Below are positions 1 to 5,321 of a stretch of 8,848 nt of DNA, in pieces. The first letter of the stretch is position 1. Every line of letters begins with the position of its first letter. Source of the stretch: Bacillota bacterium (GTDB taxonomy: Bacteria > Bacillota > Clostridia > Oscillospirales > Acutalibacteraceae); assembly GCA_023420245.1 (NCBI GenBank), contig JAEZWL010000048.1, positions 1 through 8,848 of the forward strand, in the 5' to 3' direction. Under the pieces are notes generated by a model. The model did no database searches. It was not told the origin of the DNA and saw nothing but the letters and a program-made list of their open reading frames with translations. Made by a program: the position numbers and the translations under genes.

Positions 1-627
1 GTCCTGATCTTCCTCATAGAGCTTAATCACACGCCCGCGCATGATCTTTTCAATGGTGATCTCGTTGCCCTTCAGTGAAGAGGAGAAGTAAACCAAAGAT
101 TTTTCAATATCCAAAAGCTGAATCAGCTCAGAATTTTTCATCGATTTGCGGAGCTCTTTTTCAATAAAATTGCTGATTTTATCGATTTGCTTTAAGTATT
201 GCAAATACTTTGAGGCAATCCGCAGCATGAGGTGTAAAATAAAACGCGTTTTTAAATTGGTTTGTACCCCTTTGACAAGGTCGTTGGCAAACTCATTTAA
301 AATCGGGTTTTCTTTGGTGGAAACCGTAATCACATTTTTCTGCGTTAAAATAATACCCAGCGGCGTAGTCGTATAGGTTATATTCTTCCCTGCCTTTTCC
401 AGCACCGGAATATCCAGAATTACAAGCGTATTCTCATCCTCCGAATCAATATGGGAGGATTCCTCTTCATCCATTGCCGCGCGGAAAAAATCCGGCTCAA
501 TCTGAAAATCAGTGATTAAGCTGTTGATTTCGTCATCGTCCGGCGCTACGCAGTTAATCCAGCATCCCGGCTCACAGGCGGAAACGGAAGAGATGTGACC
601 ATCAATCGTCTTGTAATAGGTTAGCAT
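1..627 (-). CDS. corA: CorA-family magnesium transporter, N-terminal part (cut by window edge)
   Basis: The frame runs from ATG at 627 to the left edge, giving 209 residues without a stop. The start is set by AAGGAG at 642-637, nine bases upstream; an in-frame ATG at 636 abuts the SD and is less likely. The protein has the acidic alpha/beta cytoplasmic domain of the CorA family: an opening like MLTYYKTIDG, the acidic EDENTLVILDIP strand around residues 62-73, and TTPLGIILTQKNVITVSTKE around 86-105, followed by a long helical stretch (LKTRFILHLMLRIASKYLQ) that forms the stalk in this family. The two C-terminal membrane helices and the GMN pore motif, which would prove the call, lie outside the window; family members are about 300-320 residues. 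CorA proteins are pentameric inner-membrane channels for Mg2+ (some for Co2+ or Ni2+). The gene has its own promoter and a leader with a short reading frame overlapping its start. It may be one of the divergent Firmicute CorA paralogues, so the exact ion is unproven. Confidence 0.85.
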   Translation of the reverse strand, partial: MLTYYKTIDGHISSVSACEPGCWINCVAPDDDEINSLITDFQIEPDFFRAAMDEEESSHIDSEDENTLVILDIPVLEKAGKNITYTTTPLGIILTQKNVITVSTKENPILNEFANDLVKGVQTNLKTRFILHLMLRIASKYLQYLKQIDKISNFIEKELRKSMKNSELIQLLDIEKSLVYFSSSLKGNEITIEKIMRGRVIKLYEEDQD

Positions 628-685
628 TGCGCTCATCTCCTTTATTAAATTTGTTACAATATCGACTCAAAGGGTCAGGATTCAC
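602..685 (-). CDS. Candidate leader peptide upstream of and overlapping corA (MNPDP start)
   Basis: A 27-codon frame starts with GTG at 685-683 and stops with TGA at 604-602, 26 bases inside corA in a different frame. GGAGG at 697-693 sits seven bases before the GTG, an ideal ribosome binding site that serves no other frame. The peptide opens MNPDPLSRYCNKF and continues with a charged, non-hydrophobic tail. The opening resembles the enterobacterial leader peptide MgtL (opening MEPDP), whose acidic/proline codons make ribosomes fall off when Mg2+ is low and so control mgtA. Seeing the same arrangement ahead of a Mg2+ channel gene suggests a Mg2+-sensing leader. Translation of this frame passes through the corA SD and start, so coupling is also possible. 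The frame is short, uses GTG, and was found by eye; it could be chance. Confidence 0.45.
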   Translation of the reverse strand: MNPDPLSRYCNKFNKGDERNANLLQDD

Positions 686-760
686 AATGCCACCTCCAAT
701 ATGTTGGATTTTCACCTGATAAGTAACAGTTGCCTAAATCGGCATTTATTCTTTCGATCC
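628..760 (-). promoter_or_regulatory. Structured 5' leader of corA
   Basis: The predicted transcript has about 133 nt before the corA ATG. By eye it can fold several ways. TCCAA (708-704) and TTGGA (699-695) form a hairpin with a CATA loop that ties up part of the leader-peptide SD. TCAGG (719-715) can pair with CCTGA (679-675), enclosing that hairpin. TGCC (744-741) pairs locally with GGCA (734-731), but AATGCC (746-741) can instead pair with GGCATT (691-686), so the two are exclusive. CCTTT (673-669) can pair with AAAGG (643-639), covering the corA SD. I do not recognise M-box, cobalamin or another known riboswitch consensus. Pairing was not scored by energy. Confidence 0.35.
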
Positions 761-767
761 AAAAGCT

Positions 768-795
768 ATTATAGCACAGAATCGGGAGAATACAA
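768..795 (-). promoter_or_regulatory. corA promoter (sigma-A type, extended -10)
   Basis: On the minus strand a perfect TATAAT (773-768) is preceded by TG-C, making an extended -10 (TGCTATAAT). A weak -35, TTGTAT (795-790), lies 16 bp upstream. Transcription would start near 760, giving a ~133-nt leader. The perfect extended -10 compensates for the poor -35. Confidence 0.6.
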
Positions 796-1030
796 GAGCA
801 CGGAGGGTATTTTACGCAATATTTCTCAAATTTCAGCCCAAATTGCGCTAAAGCGTTGTTTTTGAGCAAATTGAGGGATTATTCACTGAAATTCTTTGTT
901 TTGATCCTTCCTCGGGGAGCATTAATTGTTGATATTCTCATTTAAATTTGTTATGCTCAAAGAGCTTTCCTGTGACTTTCACAAGTTAATTCTAAGAGGC
1001 CGCCTATTCGCAGGGCTGCATTCTGCCGGT
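774..1030. other. Gene-free intergenic stretch
   Basis: Between the corA promoter and the stop of the YdcZ pair I see no supportable gene. A 64-codon minus frame ending at 675 contains the corA promoter and has no family resemblance. Small hairpins are present: TGTGA-CTT-TCACA at 971-983, and GAGC-TTT-GCTC-like pairing near 954-966, neither followed by a convincing T-run on the minus strand, so the terminator of the transporter pair is not clear. The segment 942-962 echoes the region just upstream of corA (TTAAATTTGTTA, then CTCAAAG). Confidence 0.5.
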
Positions 1031-1486
1031 TTACGCGGGCGTTTTTTTCGTTGATTTACGGGACAGATATTTATCGATTACAACGCCGATGATAACTAGC
1101 GCAATGCCAATTATTTTAATTGGTGCAATTTTTTGGGTAACAATAGAATCAATCAATAGCCCGGCGCCCAACTGACCAATTAAAACAATAATGGTTGAAT
1201 AAGAAATTTGATTCTTTGCCATTCCTTTCAGAATAAAAACCATGGAAAGCAATCCAAAAAGACCGCCAAAAAAGTATAAAGCAGGAATGGTTCTCAGGTA
1301 AGATAAGTCCGTCAGCTTGGATGCACCCATCAAAAAAACGATCATCAGGGAAATAGCCGTTCCCTCTAAATAATTGATTAAGGTTCCGTTTGCCGTGCCA
1401 AGCTTCAGCTTTGCCTGTAAATTTATCATTTTGTTTAAGATGTTTATTATGCCATTTATAACAGCAATTCCGATAAAGATTAGCAT
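1031..1486 (-). CDS. YdcZ/DUF606-family DMT transporter, second subunit
   Basis: This 151-residue protein is almost all membrane: about five hydrophobic segments near residues 2-17, 40-54, 69-87, 96-115 and 122-138. The GQLGAGLLIDSIV stretch at 104-116 matches the family signature G-Q-L-x(3-4)-L-I-D. It ends in a Lys/Arg tail (KYLSRKSTKK, 139-148). Positive charge collects after segments 1 and 3 and at the C-terminus, so I infer N-out/C-in. The ATG at 1486 has AAGGAG (1499-1494) seven bases upstream, and that SD overlaps the TAA stop of the preceding gene, so the two are translationally coupled. DUF606 proteins are half-size relatives of EamA/DMT exporters; substrates are mostly unknown. It most likely pairs with the upstream subunit. 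Confidence 0.8.
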   Translation of the reverse strand: MLIFIGIAVINGIINILNKMINLQAKLKLGTANGTLINYLEGTAISLMIVFLMGASKLTDLSYLRTIPALYFFGGLFGLLSMVFILKGMAKNQISYSTIIVLIGQLGAGLLIDSIVTQKIAPIKIIGIALVIIGVVIDKYLSRKSTKKTPA

Positions 1487-1497
1487 TTTAATACTCC

Positions 1498-1920
1498 TTA
1501 TGAATGAATCATTAATAATAATCCAGCCACGATGATCAGATAGGCAGGAATCCGCTTCCAGCTGAAAGAGTGGCGCGGCACGTGAAAGAGACCGAAATGG
1601 TCAATTACCGCAGAACTGATTAGCTGTCCGGTTACGGATAAGGCCATTGTCAAAGTAGCCCCGATATTTCCGGCACAGATACTGCTTGTGGCAACAAGCG
1701 TCACCCCGAAAAATCCGACGAAATAAACATAGACCGGCGCTCCCGCCAAGCAAATTTTTTCATCCTTTTTCCACCAGATATACCCTAACAAAATAATTGC
1801 GCCGATAGCATGGACAATAAAGCTGATTTCGAATATATTTAAATACGAAGCCAGTTGTCCGTCCAAGCTGGTCATTAACCCCAGGCATAACCCGCCCAAT
1901 AGTAGAATTAATAGACTCAA
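1498..1920 (-). CDS. YdcZ/DUF606-family DMT transporter, first subunit
   Basis: The protein has 140 residues with about five membrane segments (near 2-17, 33-49, 63-82, 85-105, 123-139). The opening GGLCLGLMTSLDGQLASYLN (9-28) fits the family N-terminus, and TGQLISSAVIDHFGLF (97-112) is a clear copy of the family signature. Positive residues collect in WWKKDEK (49-55) and RHSFSWKR (116-123), which suggests N-in/C-out, opposite to its partner. The start is TTG at 1920-1918, supported by a purine-rich SD (GGGAGG, 1934-1929) eight bases upstream; no ATG fits this frame before the first membrane segment. It is the first gene of a two-gene operon, divergent from a Crp/Fnr regulator. Substrate is unknown; small-molecule export is the family expectation. 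Confidence 0.8.
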   Translation of the reverse strand: MSLLILLLGGLCLGLMTSLDGQLASYLNIFEISFIVHAIGAIILLGYIWWKKDEKICLAGAPVYVYFVGFFGVTLVATSSICAGNIGATLTMALSVTGQLISSAVIDHFGLFHVPRHSFSWKRIPAYLIIVAGLLLMIHS

Positions 1921-1971
1921 TTGTATTTCCCTCCCTTGTCATGAATATTTCGACTTTTTATTCTGTCAATC

Positions 1972-1980
1972 ATTATCACA
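1972..1980 (-). promoter_or_regulatory. Predicted -10 region of the YdcZ pair
   Basis: GATAAT on the minus strand (1977-1972) is preceded by TG-T, forming an extended -10 TGTGATAAT. No good -35 is found 16-18 bp upstream, as expected for an activator-dependent promoter. The start site would be near 1965. Confidence 0.4.
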
Positions 1981-1998
1981 CAATTATCCAAGCGTGTA

Positions 1999-2014
1999 TA
2001 TGACGGATGTCATA
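1999..2014. promoter_or_regulatory. CRP/FNR-type operator between regulator and transporter genes
   Basis: TATGACGGATGTCATA is a perfect 6-bp inverted repeat with a 4-bp spacer. Written as TATGA-N6-TCATA it has the same 16-bp geometry as the CRP site TGTGA-N6-TCACA, with one base changed per half. Its centre (2006.5) is 41.5 bp upstream of the start site predicted for the YdcZ pair, the class II activator position. It would also cover the -35 area of the regulator's own promoter, so autoregulation is possible. The natural binder is the adjacent Crp/Fnr protein. Confidence 0.6.
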
Positions 2015-2057
2015 GCTGCCAGCATTTTATATCGATGAAGTGGAGCATTAAAACGCA

Positions 2058-2732
2058 ATGATATTCTTAGAAAAAAGTAACGTTCCTAAGATCAAATCAA
2101 AGCTGGAGTCTGTCCGGCAGTATTTGTCTGAGAACGTATATCAGCAGATGAAGTTGTGCTGCTTTAAAAGCGGGGAATTTATTTTTACGGAAGGCGAAAC
2201 GATAGAATACCTGTTTATTATTTTAGAAGGAAACTGCAAGGTTTTCAAAACTCTTGAAAACGGAAAAACAAATTTGTTGTGCTGTTATGAGGATATTCAA
2301 ATTTTAGGGGAATTCGAAATTTTTGGGGATTCGCTGGCAAAAACAAACATTCAGGCGCTGCAAGACACCTATTGCCTTGCAATCTCAGTTAATCTCCACA
2401 GGGATTTACTCATGTCAGATAATAAATTTCTCCAATTTATTTGCCGCCAAACATGTGCAAAAATTGACCGGAACAATAAAAACGCGGCAATCAACCTATT
2501 TTATCCATTGGAACAAAGGTTGGCGGGATATCTTCTCGTTATGCAGAATGATGGAGTATTTTCAGGCAATTATACCATGCTGGCCGAATATTTGGGGTGC
2601 AGCCACAGGCATCTGCTAAGAACCTTGCATTTGTTATGCAATAATCATTTAATTGAAAAACAGAAAGCAACCTATTTGATAAAAGATATCCGTGCTTTGG
2701 AGCATCTTGCGGACGGAATTTATCAGCAGTAA
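2058..2732 (+). CDS. Crp/Fnr-family transcriptional regulator, YeiL-like
   Basis: The 224-residue length is standard for the family. Residues ~25-125 form the cyclic-nucleotide-binding-like beta barrel (KSGEFIFTEGETIEYLFIIL at 38-57, then EG); a helix with ICRQTCAKIDR follows (dimer helix region ~122-145). The C-terminal winged helix-turn-helix covers ~150-212, with MLAEYLGCSHRHLLRTLHLL (174-193) as turn and recognition helix. The position of the cAMP-contacting Arg-Ser pair of true CRP reads AKTNIQA, so cAMP binding is unlikely. There are ten cysteines, including CC pairs at 34-35 and 75-76. ATG at 2058 follows GGAG (2042-2045) with a long 12-base spacer. It is divergent from the YdcZ pair and probably controls it through the palindrome between them. 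YeiL-like assignment rests on HTH style and this gene context; the signal is unknown. Confidence 0.75.
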   Translation: MIFLEKSNVPKIKSKLESVRQYLSENVYQQMKLCCFKSGEFIFTEGETIEYLFIILEGNCKVFKTLENGKTNLLCCYEDIQILGEFEIFGDSLAKTNIQALQDTYCLAISVNLHRDLLMSDNKFLQFICRQTCAKIDRNNKNAAINLFYPLEQRLAGYLLVMQNDGVFSGNYTMLAEYLGCSHRHLLRTLHLLCNNHLIEKQKATYLIKDIRALEHLADGIYQQ

Positions 2733-2760
2733 TTTCCACTCGTTAAACACGATTGGAACG

Positions 2761-2780
2761 TTTCCTATGCGGCATAGAAA
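2761..2780. repeat. Small hairpin upstream of the GNAT gene
   Basis: CTATG (2765-2769), loop CGG, CATAG (2773-2777), extended by TTT/AAA flanks around a one-base bulge. No T-run follows, so it is not a plain terminator for the regulator gene. It lies 30 bases before the SD of the next gene and might influence readthrough or RNA processing. Confidence 0.35.
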
Positions 2781-2816
2781 TTGATCGCAGATAAACAAAA
2801 TTTCACGGAGGAAAAA

Positions 2817-3251
2817 ATGAATGCAGAACTAAATTATAAGGCGCCGACGGCTCAAGACTATGTGAGCCTTCGGTTACGATCAGGGATGGGAAATAAAGAT
2901 TTGGAGAGAAGCCAAATCGCCTTGAAAAACTCGCTGTTCACCGCATGCATTTATGATAACAAAAAGCTGGTTGCATTCGGAAGGATCGTTGGTGACGGCG
3001 GCATAACCTATGTTGTGAGCGATATTATGGTAGATGAAGAATATCGAAGGAGAGGTTTTGCCGAACAGATTATGGAGGCAATTGACCGCTACTTTGAGGC
3101 AAACGCAAATAAAGATAGCTATATTTGCCTAATAGCGAATCATCCTGCCGATTTACTGTACTGTAAGCACCGGTTTGAGTATTTGCCCCAAAACAGATGT
3201 GGCATGCTGCGAAATCAGCGCGGTGACGATAGCAGCTTTGTATCAGGATAA
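2817..3251 (+). CDS. GNAT-family N-acetyltransferase
   Basis: The chosen ATG at 2817 has GGAGG (2807-2811) five bases upstream; a longer frame from TTG at 2781 would swallow this SD and is rejected. The 144-residue product has the GNAT fold order: a central strand pair KKLVAFGRIVGDGGITYVVS (49-68), motif A DIMVDEEYRRRGFAEQIMEA (69-88) with the acetyl-CoA pyrophosphate loop R77-R-R-G80-F-A, and the C-terminal motif B region CLIANHPADLLYCKHRFEYL (104-123). In the last motif the usual Gly before Phe is Arg. Substrate cannot be read from sequence; small single-domain members modify small molecules, peptides or proteins. It lies 84 bases after the regulator gene on the same strand, so co-transcription is possible. 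Ends in SSFVSG with no extra domain. Confidence 0.85.
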   Translation: MNAELNYKAPTAQDYVSLRLRSGMGNKDLERSQIALKNSLFTACIYDNKKLVAFGRIVGDGGITYVVSDIMVDEEYRRRGFAEQIMEAIDRYFEANANKDSYICLIANHPADLLYCKHRFEYLPQNRCGMLRNQRGDDSSFVSG

Positions 3252-3355
3252 TTCTATCGCGCCAATCCTCCGTATTTACAGCGATCGACTATATATGGGG
3301 AAAGCATGGGATTTTCTTAGAATTCTTCGTATAGGCTCTTGAGAACCGCCGACAA

Positions 3356-3390
3356 AAAAGGTGCTTTACGCAACGCGCAAAGCACCTTTT
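3356..3390. terminator. Bidirectional rho-independent terminator
   Basis: A 12-bp perfect stem, AAAAGGTGCTTT (3356-3367) with AAAGCACCTTTT (3379-3390), has an 11-base loop in which CGC/GCG can pair further. The plus strand ends in TTTT; the minus strand reads into a run of six T. It lies about 100 bases after the first GNAT gene and just before the broken one, so it likely ends the regulator-GNAT transcript. Confidence 0.85.
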
Positions 3391-3434
3391 GATTCAATTA
3401 AGAAACGACCAAATATAAAGGAGATACTATTGAG

Positions 3435-3963
3435 ATGCATTTAAAAACAGAAAGACTGATAATCCGCGATTATGAAAAAAAAGACGCCGCAGGATTGTAT
3501 GACATACTATCCCATCCGCCTGTACATTGCTTTCTTAGTGAAAAATTAGATTCCCTTGAGGAAGCAGAAAAAGAAGTGGAGCAGAGAGGTAACGAAGGGG
3601 GAACACTTCGCCGTTTGCTTGTCTGATACAGATTTGATTATCGGAGATCTTTTTGCCATGAGAGAGGGGCTTGACACCTATAGCGTCGGATGGAATTTCA
3701 ACTTAAAATACGGCAAAAAAGGTTATGCGGCTGAAGCGGCACGAGCGTTACTCAGCTACCTGTTCAATCGTGATGCAAGGAGAATTTATGCTTATGCTGA
3801 AGATAATAATATTCCGTCCCAAAAGCTTTGTGAACGACTGGGAATGAGAAAAGAAGGACTTTTTATTGAGTTTATATCTTTTATGAATAACCAAGATGGG
3901 ACTCCGCATTATGAAAACACTTACCAATATGCCATTCTGAAAAGAGAGTGGATGGAGCCATAA
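3435..3963 (+). pseudogene. RimJ/RimL-type GNAT acetyltransferase, frameshifted
   Basis: Two overlapping frames make one protein. From ATG 3435 (AAGGAG at 3418-3423) the first frame encodes MHLKTERLIIRDYEKKDAAG, the classic opening of the RimJ/RimL acetyltransferase group, and stops at 3624-3626. The continuation is in the next frame to 3963: EHFAVCLSDTDLIIGDLFAM, then YSVGWNFNLKYGKKGYAAEA (the acetyl-CoA motif, here KYGKKGYAAEA) and the family tail IPSQKLCERLGMRKEG. Removing one G from the G5 run at 3597-3601 joins them as ...EVEQRGNEGEHFAVCL..., a 175-residue protein of normal length. Downstream codons look intact, so the lesion is recent, a sequencing error, or a slippage switch. Similar proteins acetylate ribosomal-protein N-termini or unknown targets; the substrate here is unknown. 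Confidence 0.8.
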
Positions 3964-3991
3964 CCTTAAAAAGATTTTTCTTCGTCCTGTT

Positions 3992-5095
3992 TCAATCTTC
4001 CAGCTGTGTCGTTGAAAGATTACAAATATCCTCGATGACAATATTTTGTGTATCACGTTGCATACATAGATCCAAAATTACATCGGGCTGATTAAAAAAG
4101 CGTACTACCGGACGCAGCGGCTGATGCTCGTTCTGCCTGATGATGATGGCAATTTCACCGTTACTAAGCTTAACGCAGGAACCAACCGGATATGGAGAAA
4201 CCTTTCTTAAAAAAGCTTCTACAATATTGTAGTCAAAGGCGTTACCCGTACAGCCCATAATATATTCGATTGCTTCCGGGGGTTTGGAAGGGTTGCGGTA
4301 AGGGCGGACGGAGGTCAGCGCGTCGTACACATCCGCTACGGAAATAATCCTCCCAAATAAAGGGATCCCGTTCCCGCTTAACCCGTTTGGATAGCCGGAG
4401 CCGTTGAATTTTTCGTGGTGGGTCAAAACGCCGGCACAGATTTTTCGGTTGGCTATACTGTTCTTCAGAAAGAATTCCGCTCCTTTTTGAGGATGCTTTT
4501 TTACAATTTCAAATTCATCGGTAGTCAGCCTCGCAGGTTTTGCTATAATTTCAATAGGAACGGACATTTTCCCGATATCATGAAGCAAAGCGCAAAAACC
4601 AAGCTCATACAGATCGGCGGTTCTAAGCTCCAGGGAAATACCGATTGCAATGGAAAGAACACAAACACCAAAAGAGTGATTATAGGTGTAATCGTCATAA
4701 GATTTCAGGTTCGCAATACTGATTTTCGCTTCCTTGTTATTTTTCAACGCGTTGACCAGCTTCTTGGATACCTCCATAGTCTGGTTAATACAGTTGATAT
4801 TAATATTTTGGGCTGTCTGGTCAAACATCTCAAAAACACGCTGGACACTCGAAATCGCCTCCAGCTTCAGCTCTGTTTTGATTGGAGAAAACAGGTCTTC
4901 GCCTGCCTCTTTTTTCTCAAACGAATGGACATAGGCTCCGGTAATTTTCAGTTCAGCCAGCCGATTGATATAGCTTTGCGTCAGCACTTGCCCGGATTTC
5001 AGCATGGCGATTTTACATGTTTTATAATCATAAAGATAGATATCCTGATCAAGCATCATTCCTACTTCTAACTTATCAATAGAAATAAATGTCAT
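3992..5095 (-). CDS. HD-GYP domain protein, probable c-di-GMP phosphodiesterase
   Basis: The 367-residue protein starts at ATG 5095; an open extension to 5449 runs through the promoter and fliD and is rejected. SD is weak (GTGAG three bases before ATG). Residues 1-60 (FISIDKLEVGMMLDQDIYLY, then LKSGQVLTQSYINRLAELKI) match the small N-terminal domain often joined to HD-GYP. The catalytic domain spans ~130-300: H140, HDIGK 172-176, H201, HHE 226-228, GSGYP 232-236 (the GYP motif), and SVADVYDALTSVRPYR 252-267. All expected metal ligands I can check are present; the residue before GSGYP is Asn where Asp is frequent. A beta-rich tail (~300-355) follows, common in clostridial members. No membrane segment or receiver domain is seen, so it is likely cytosolic. 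HD-GYP enzymes hydrolyse c-di-GMP to GMP, favouring motility, which fits its position divergent from fliD and its sigma-D type promoter. Activity on another cyclic dinucleotide cannot be excluded. Confidence 0.88.
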   Translation of the reverse strand: MTFISIDKLEVGMMLDQDIYLYDYKTCKIAMLKSGQVLTQSYINRLAELKITGAYVHSFEKKEAGEDLFSPIKTELKLEAISSVQRVFEMFDQTAQNININCINQTMEVSKKLVNALKNNKEAKISIANLKSYDDYTYNHSFGVCVLSIAIGISLELRTADLYELGFCALLHDIGKMSVPIEIIAKPARLTTDEFEIVKKHPQKGAEFFLKNSIANRKICAGVLTHHEKFNGSGYPNGLSGNGIPLFGRIISVADVYDALTSVRPYRNPSKPPEAIEYIMGCTGNAFDYNIVEAFLRKVSPYPVGSCVKLSNGEIAIIIRQNEHQPLRPVVRFFNQPDVILDLCMQRDTQNIVIEDICNLSTTQLED

Positions 5096-5185
5096 TTTCT
5101 CACATCGCTTTCCACATTTATTTATATAATTCGAATAATCATACAGGGTATATTTTAAAGTAGTAAATATTTTATTTTCGATTAT

Positions 5186-5211
5186 ATATCGACAAAATAG
5201 AATAAAATTTA
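5186..5211 (-). promoter_or_regulatory. Sigma-D (sigma-28) promoter of the HD-GYP gene
   Basis: On the minus strand TAAA (5211-5208), 15 bp spacer, TCGATAT (5192-5186). The flagellar sigma consensus in Bacillus is TAAA-N14-16-CCGATAT, so only one base differs. Start site would be about 5179, leaving a ~84-nt leader. Confidence 0.65.
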
Positions 5212-5256
5212 ACCTATTTCTAAAATTAAGCAAAGAAATAATTTCCGCGATCATCC

Positions 5257-5283
5257 TAATTTTTGTGGCCTTTCGGACGATAT
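5257..5283 (+). promoter_or_regulatory. Sigma-D (sigma-28) promoter of fliD
   Basis: TAAT (5257-5260), 16 bp spacer, ACGATAT (5277-5283), two mismatches to TAAA-N14-16-CCGATAT. The start would be near 5290, about 30 bases before the fliD ATG. Late flagellar genes such as fliD are typical members of this regulon. Confidence 0.6.
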
Positions 5284-5321
5284 AAAAAATATAAAGTCTT
5301 ATTTTACTGGAGGTTAATATT

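Noticed and set aside
628..760. corA leader as an M-box or cobalamin riboswitch
   Set aside because: GGTGAAAATCC looks like part of a cobalamin aptamer and Mg2+ genes often carry an M-box, but the other conserved blocks of both classes are missing.
675..869. 64-codon minus-strand frame upstream of corA
   Set aside because: It contains the predicted corA promoter and start site, its own start lacks a good SD, and its composition (many Cys, Trp, Tyr) matches no family I know.
971..983. TGTGA-CTT-TCACA as a CRP site
   Set aside because: The half-sites are right but the spacer is 3 instead of 6, so a CRP dimer would not fit; it is treated as a small hairpin.
1760..1942. 60-codon minus-strand frame overlapping the first YdcZ gene
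   Set aside because: Its ATG lies upstream of the YdcZ SD and the frame is a shadow without membrane or domain features.
2781..2816. Twelve-codon N-terminal extension of the first GNAT from TTG 2781
   Set aside because: It runs through the strong GGAGG that serves the ATG at 2817 and has no SD of its own.
3390..3418. TTGATT...TATAAA as a promoter for the second GNAT gene
   Set aside because: The spacer is 19-20 bp and the -10 directly abuts the SD, so the transcript would start inside or after the ribosome binding site.
3966..3980. AAAAAGATTTTT as a terminator between the convergent GNAT and HD-GYP genes
   Set aside because: The stem is A/T only with almost no loop and would be unstable.
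4415..5071. 218-codon plus-strand frame opposite the HD-GYP gene
   Set aside because: It is antisense to a clear HD-GYP coding region with all catalytic motifs, and its translation shows no domain.
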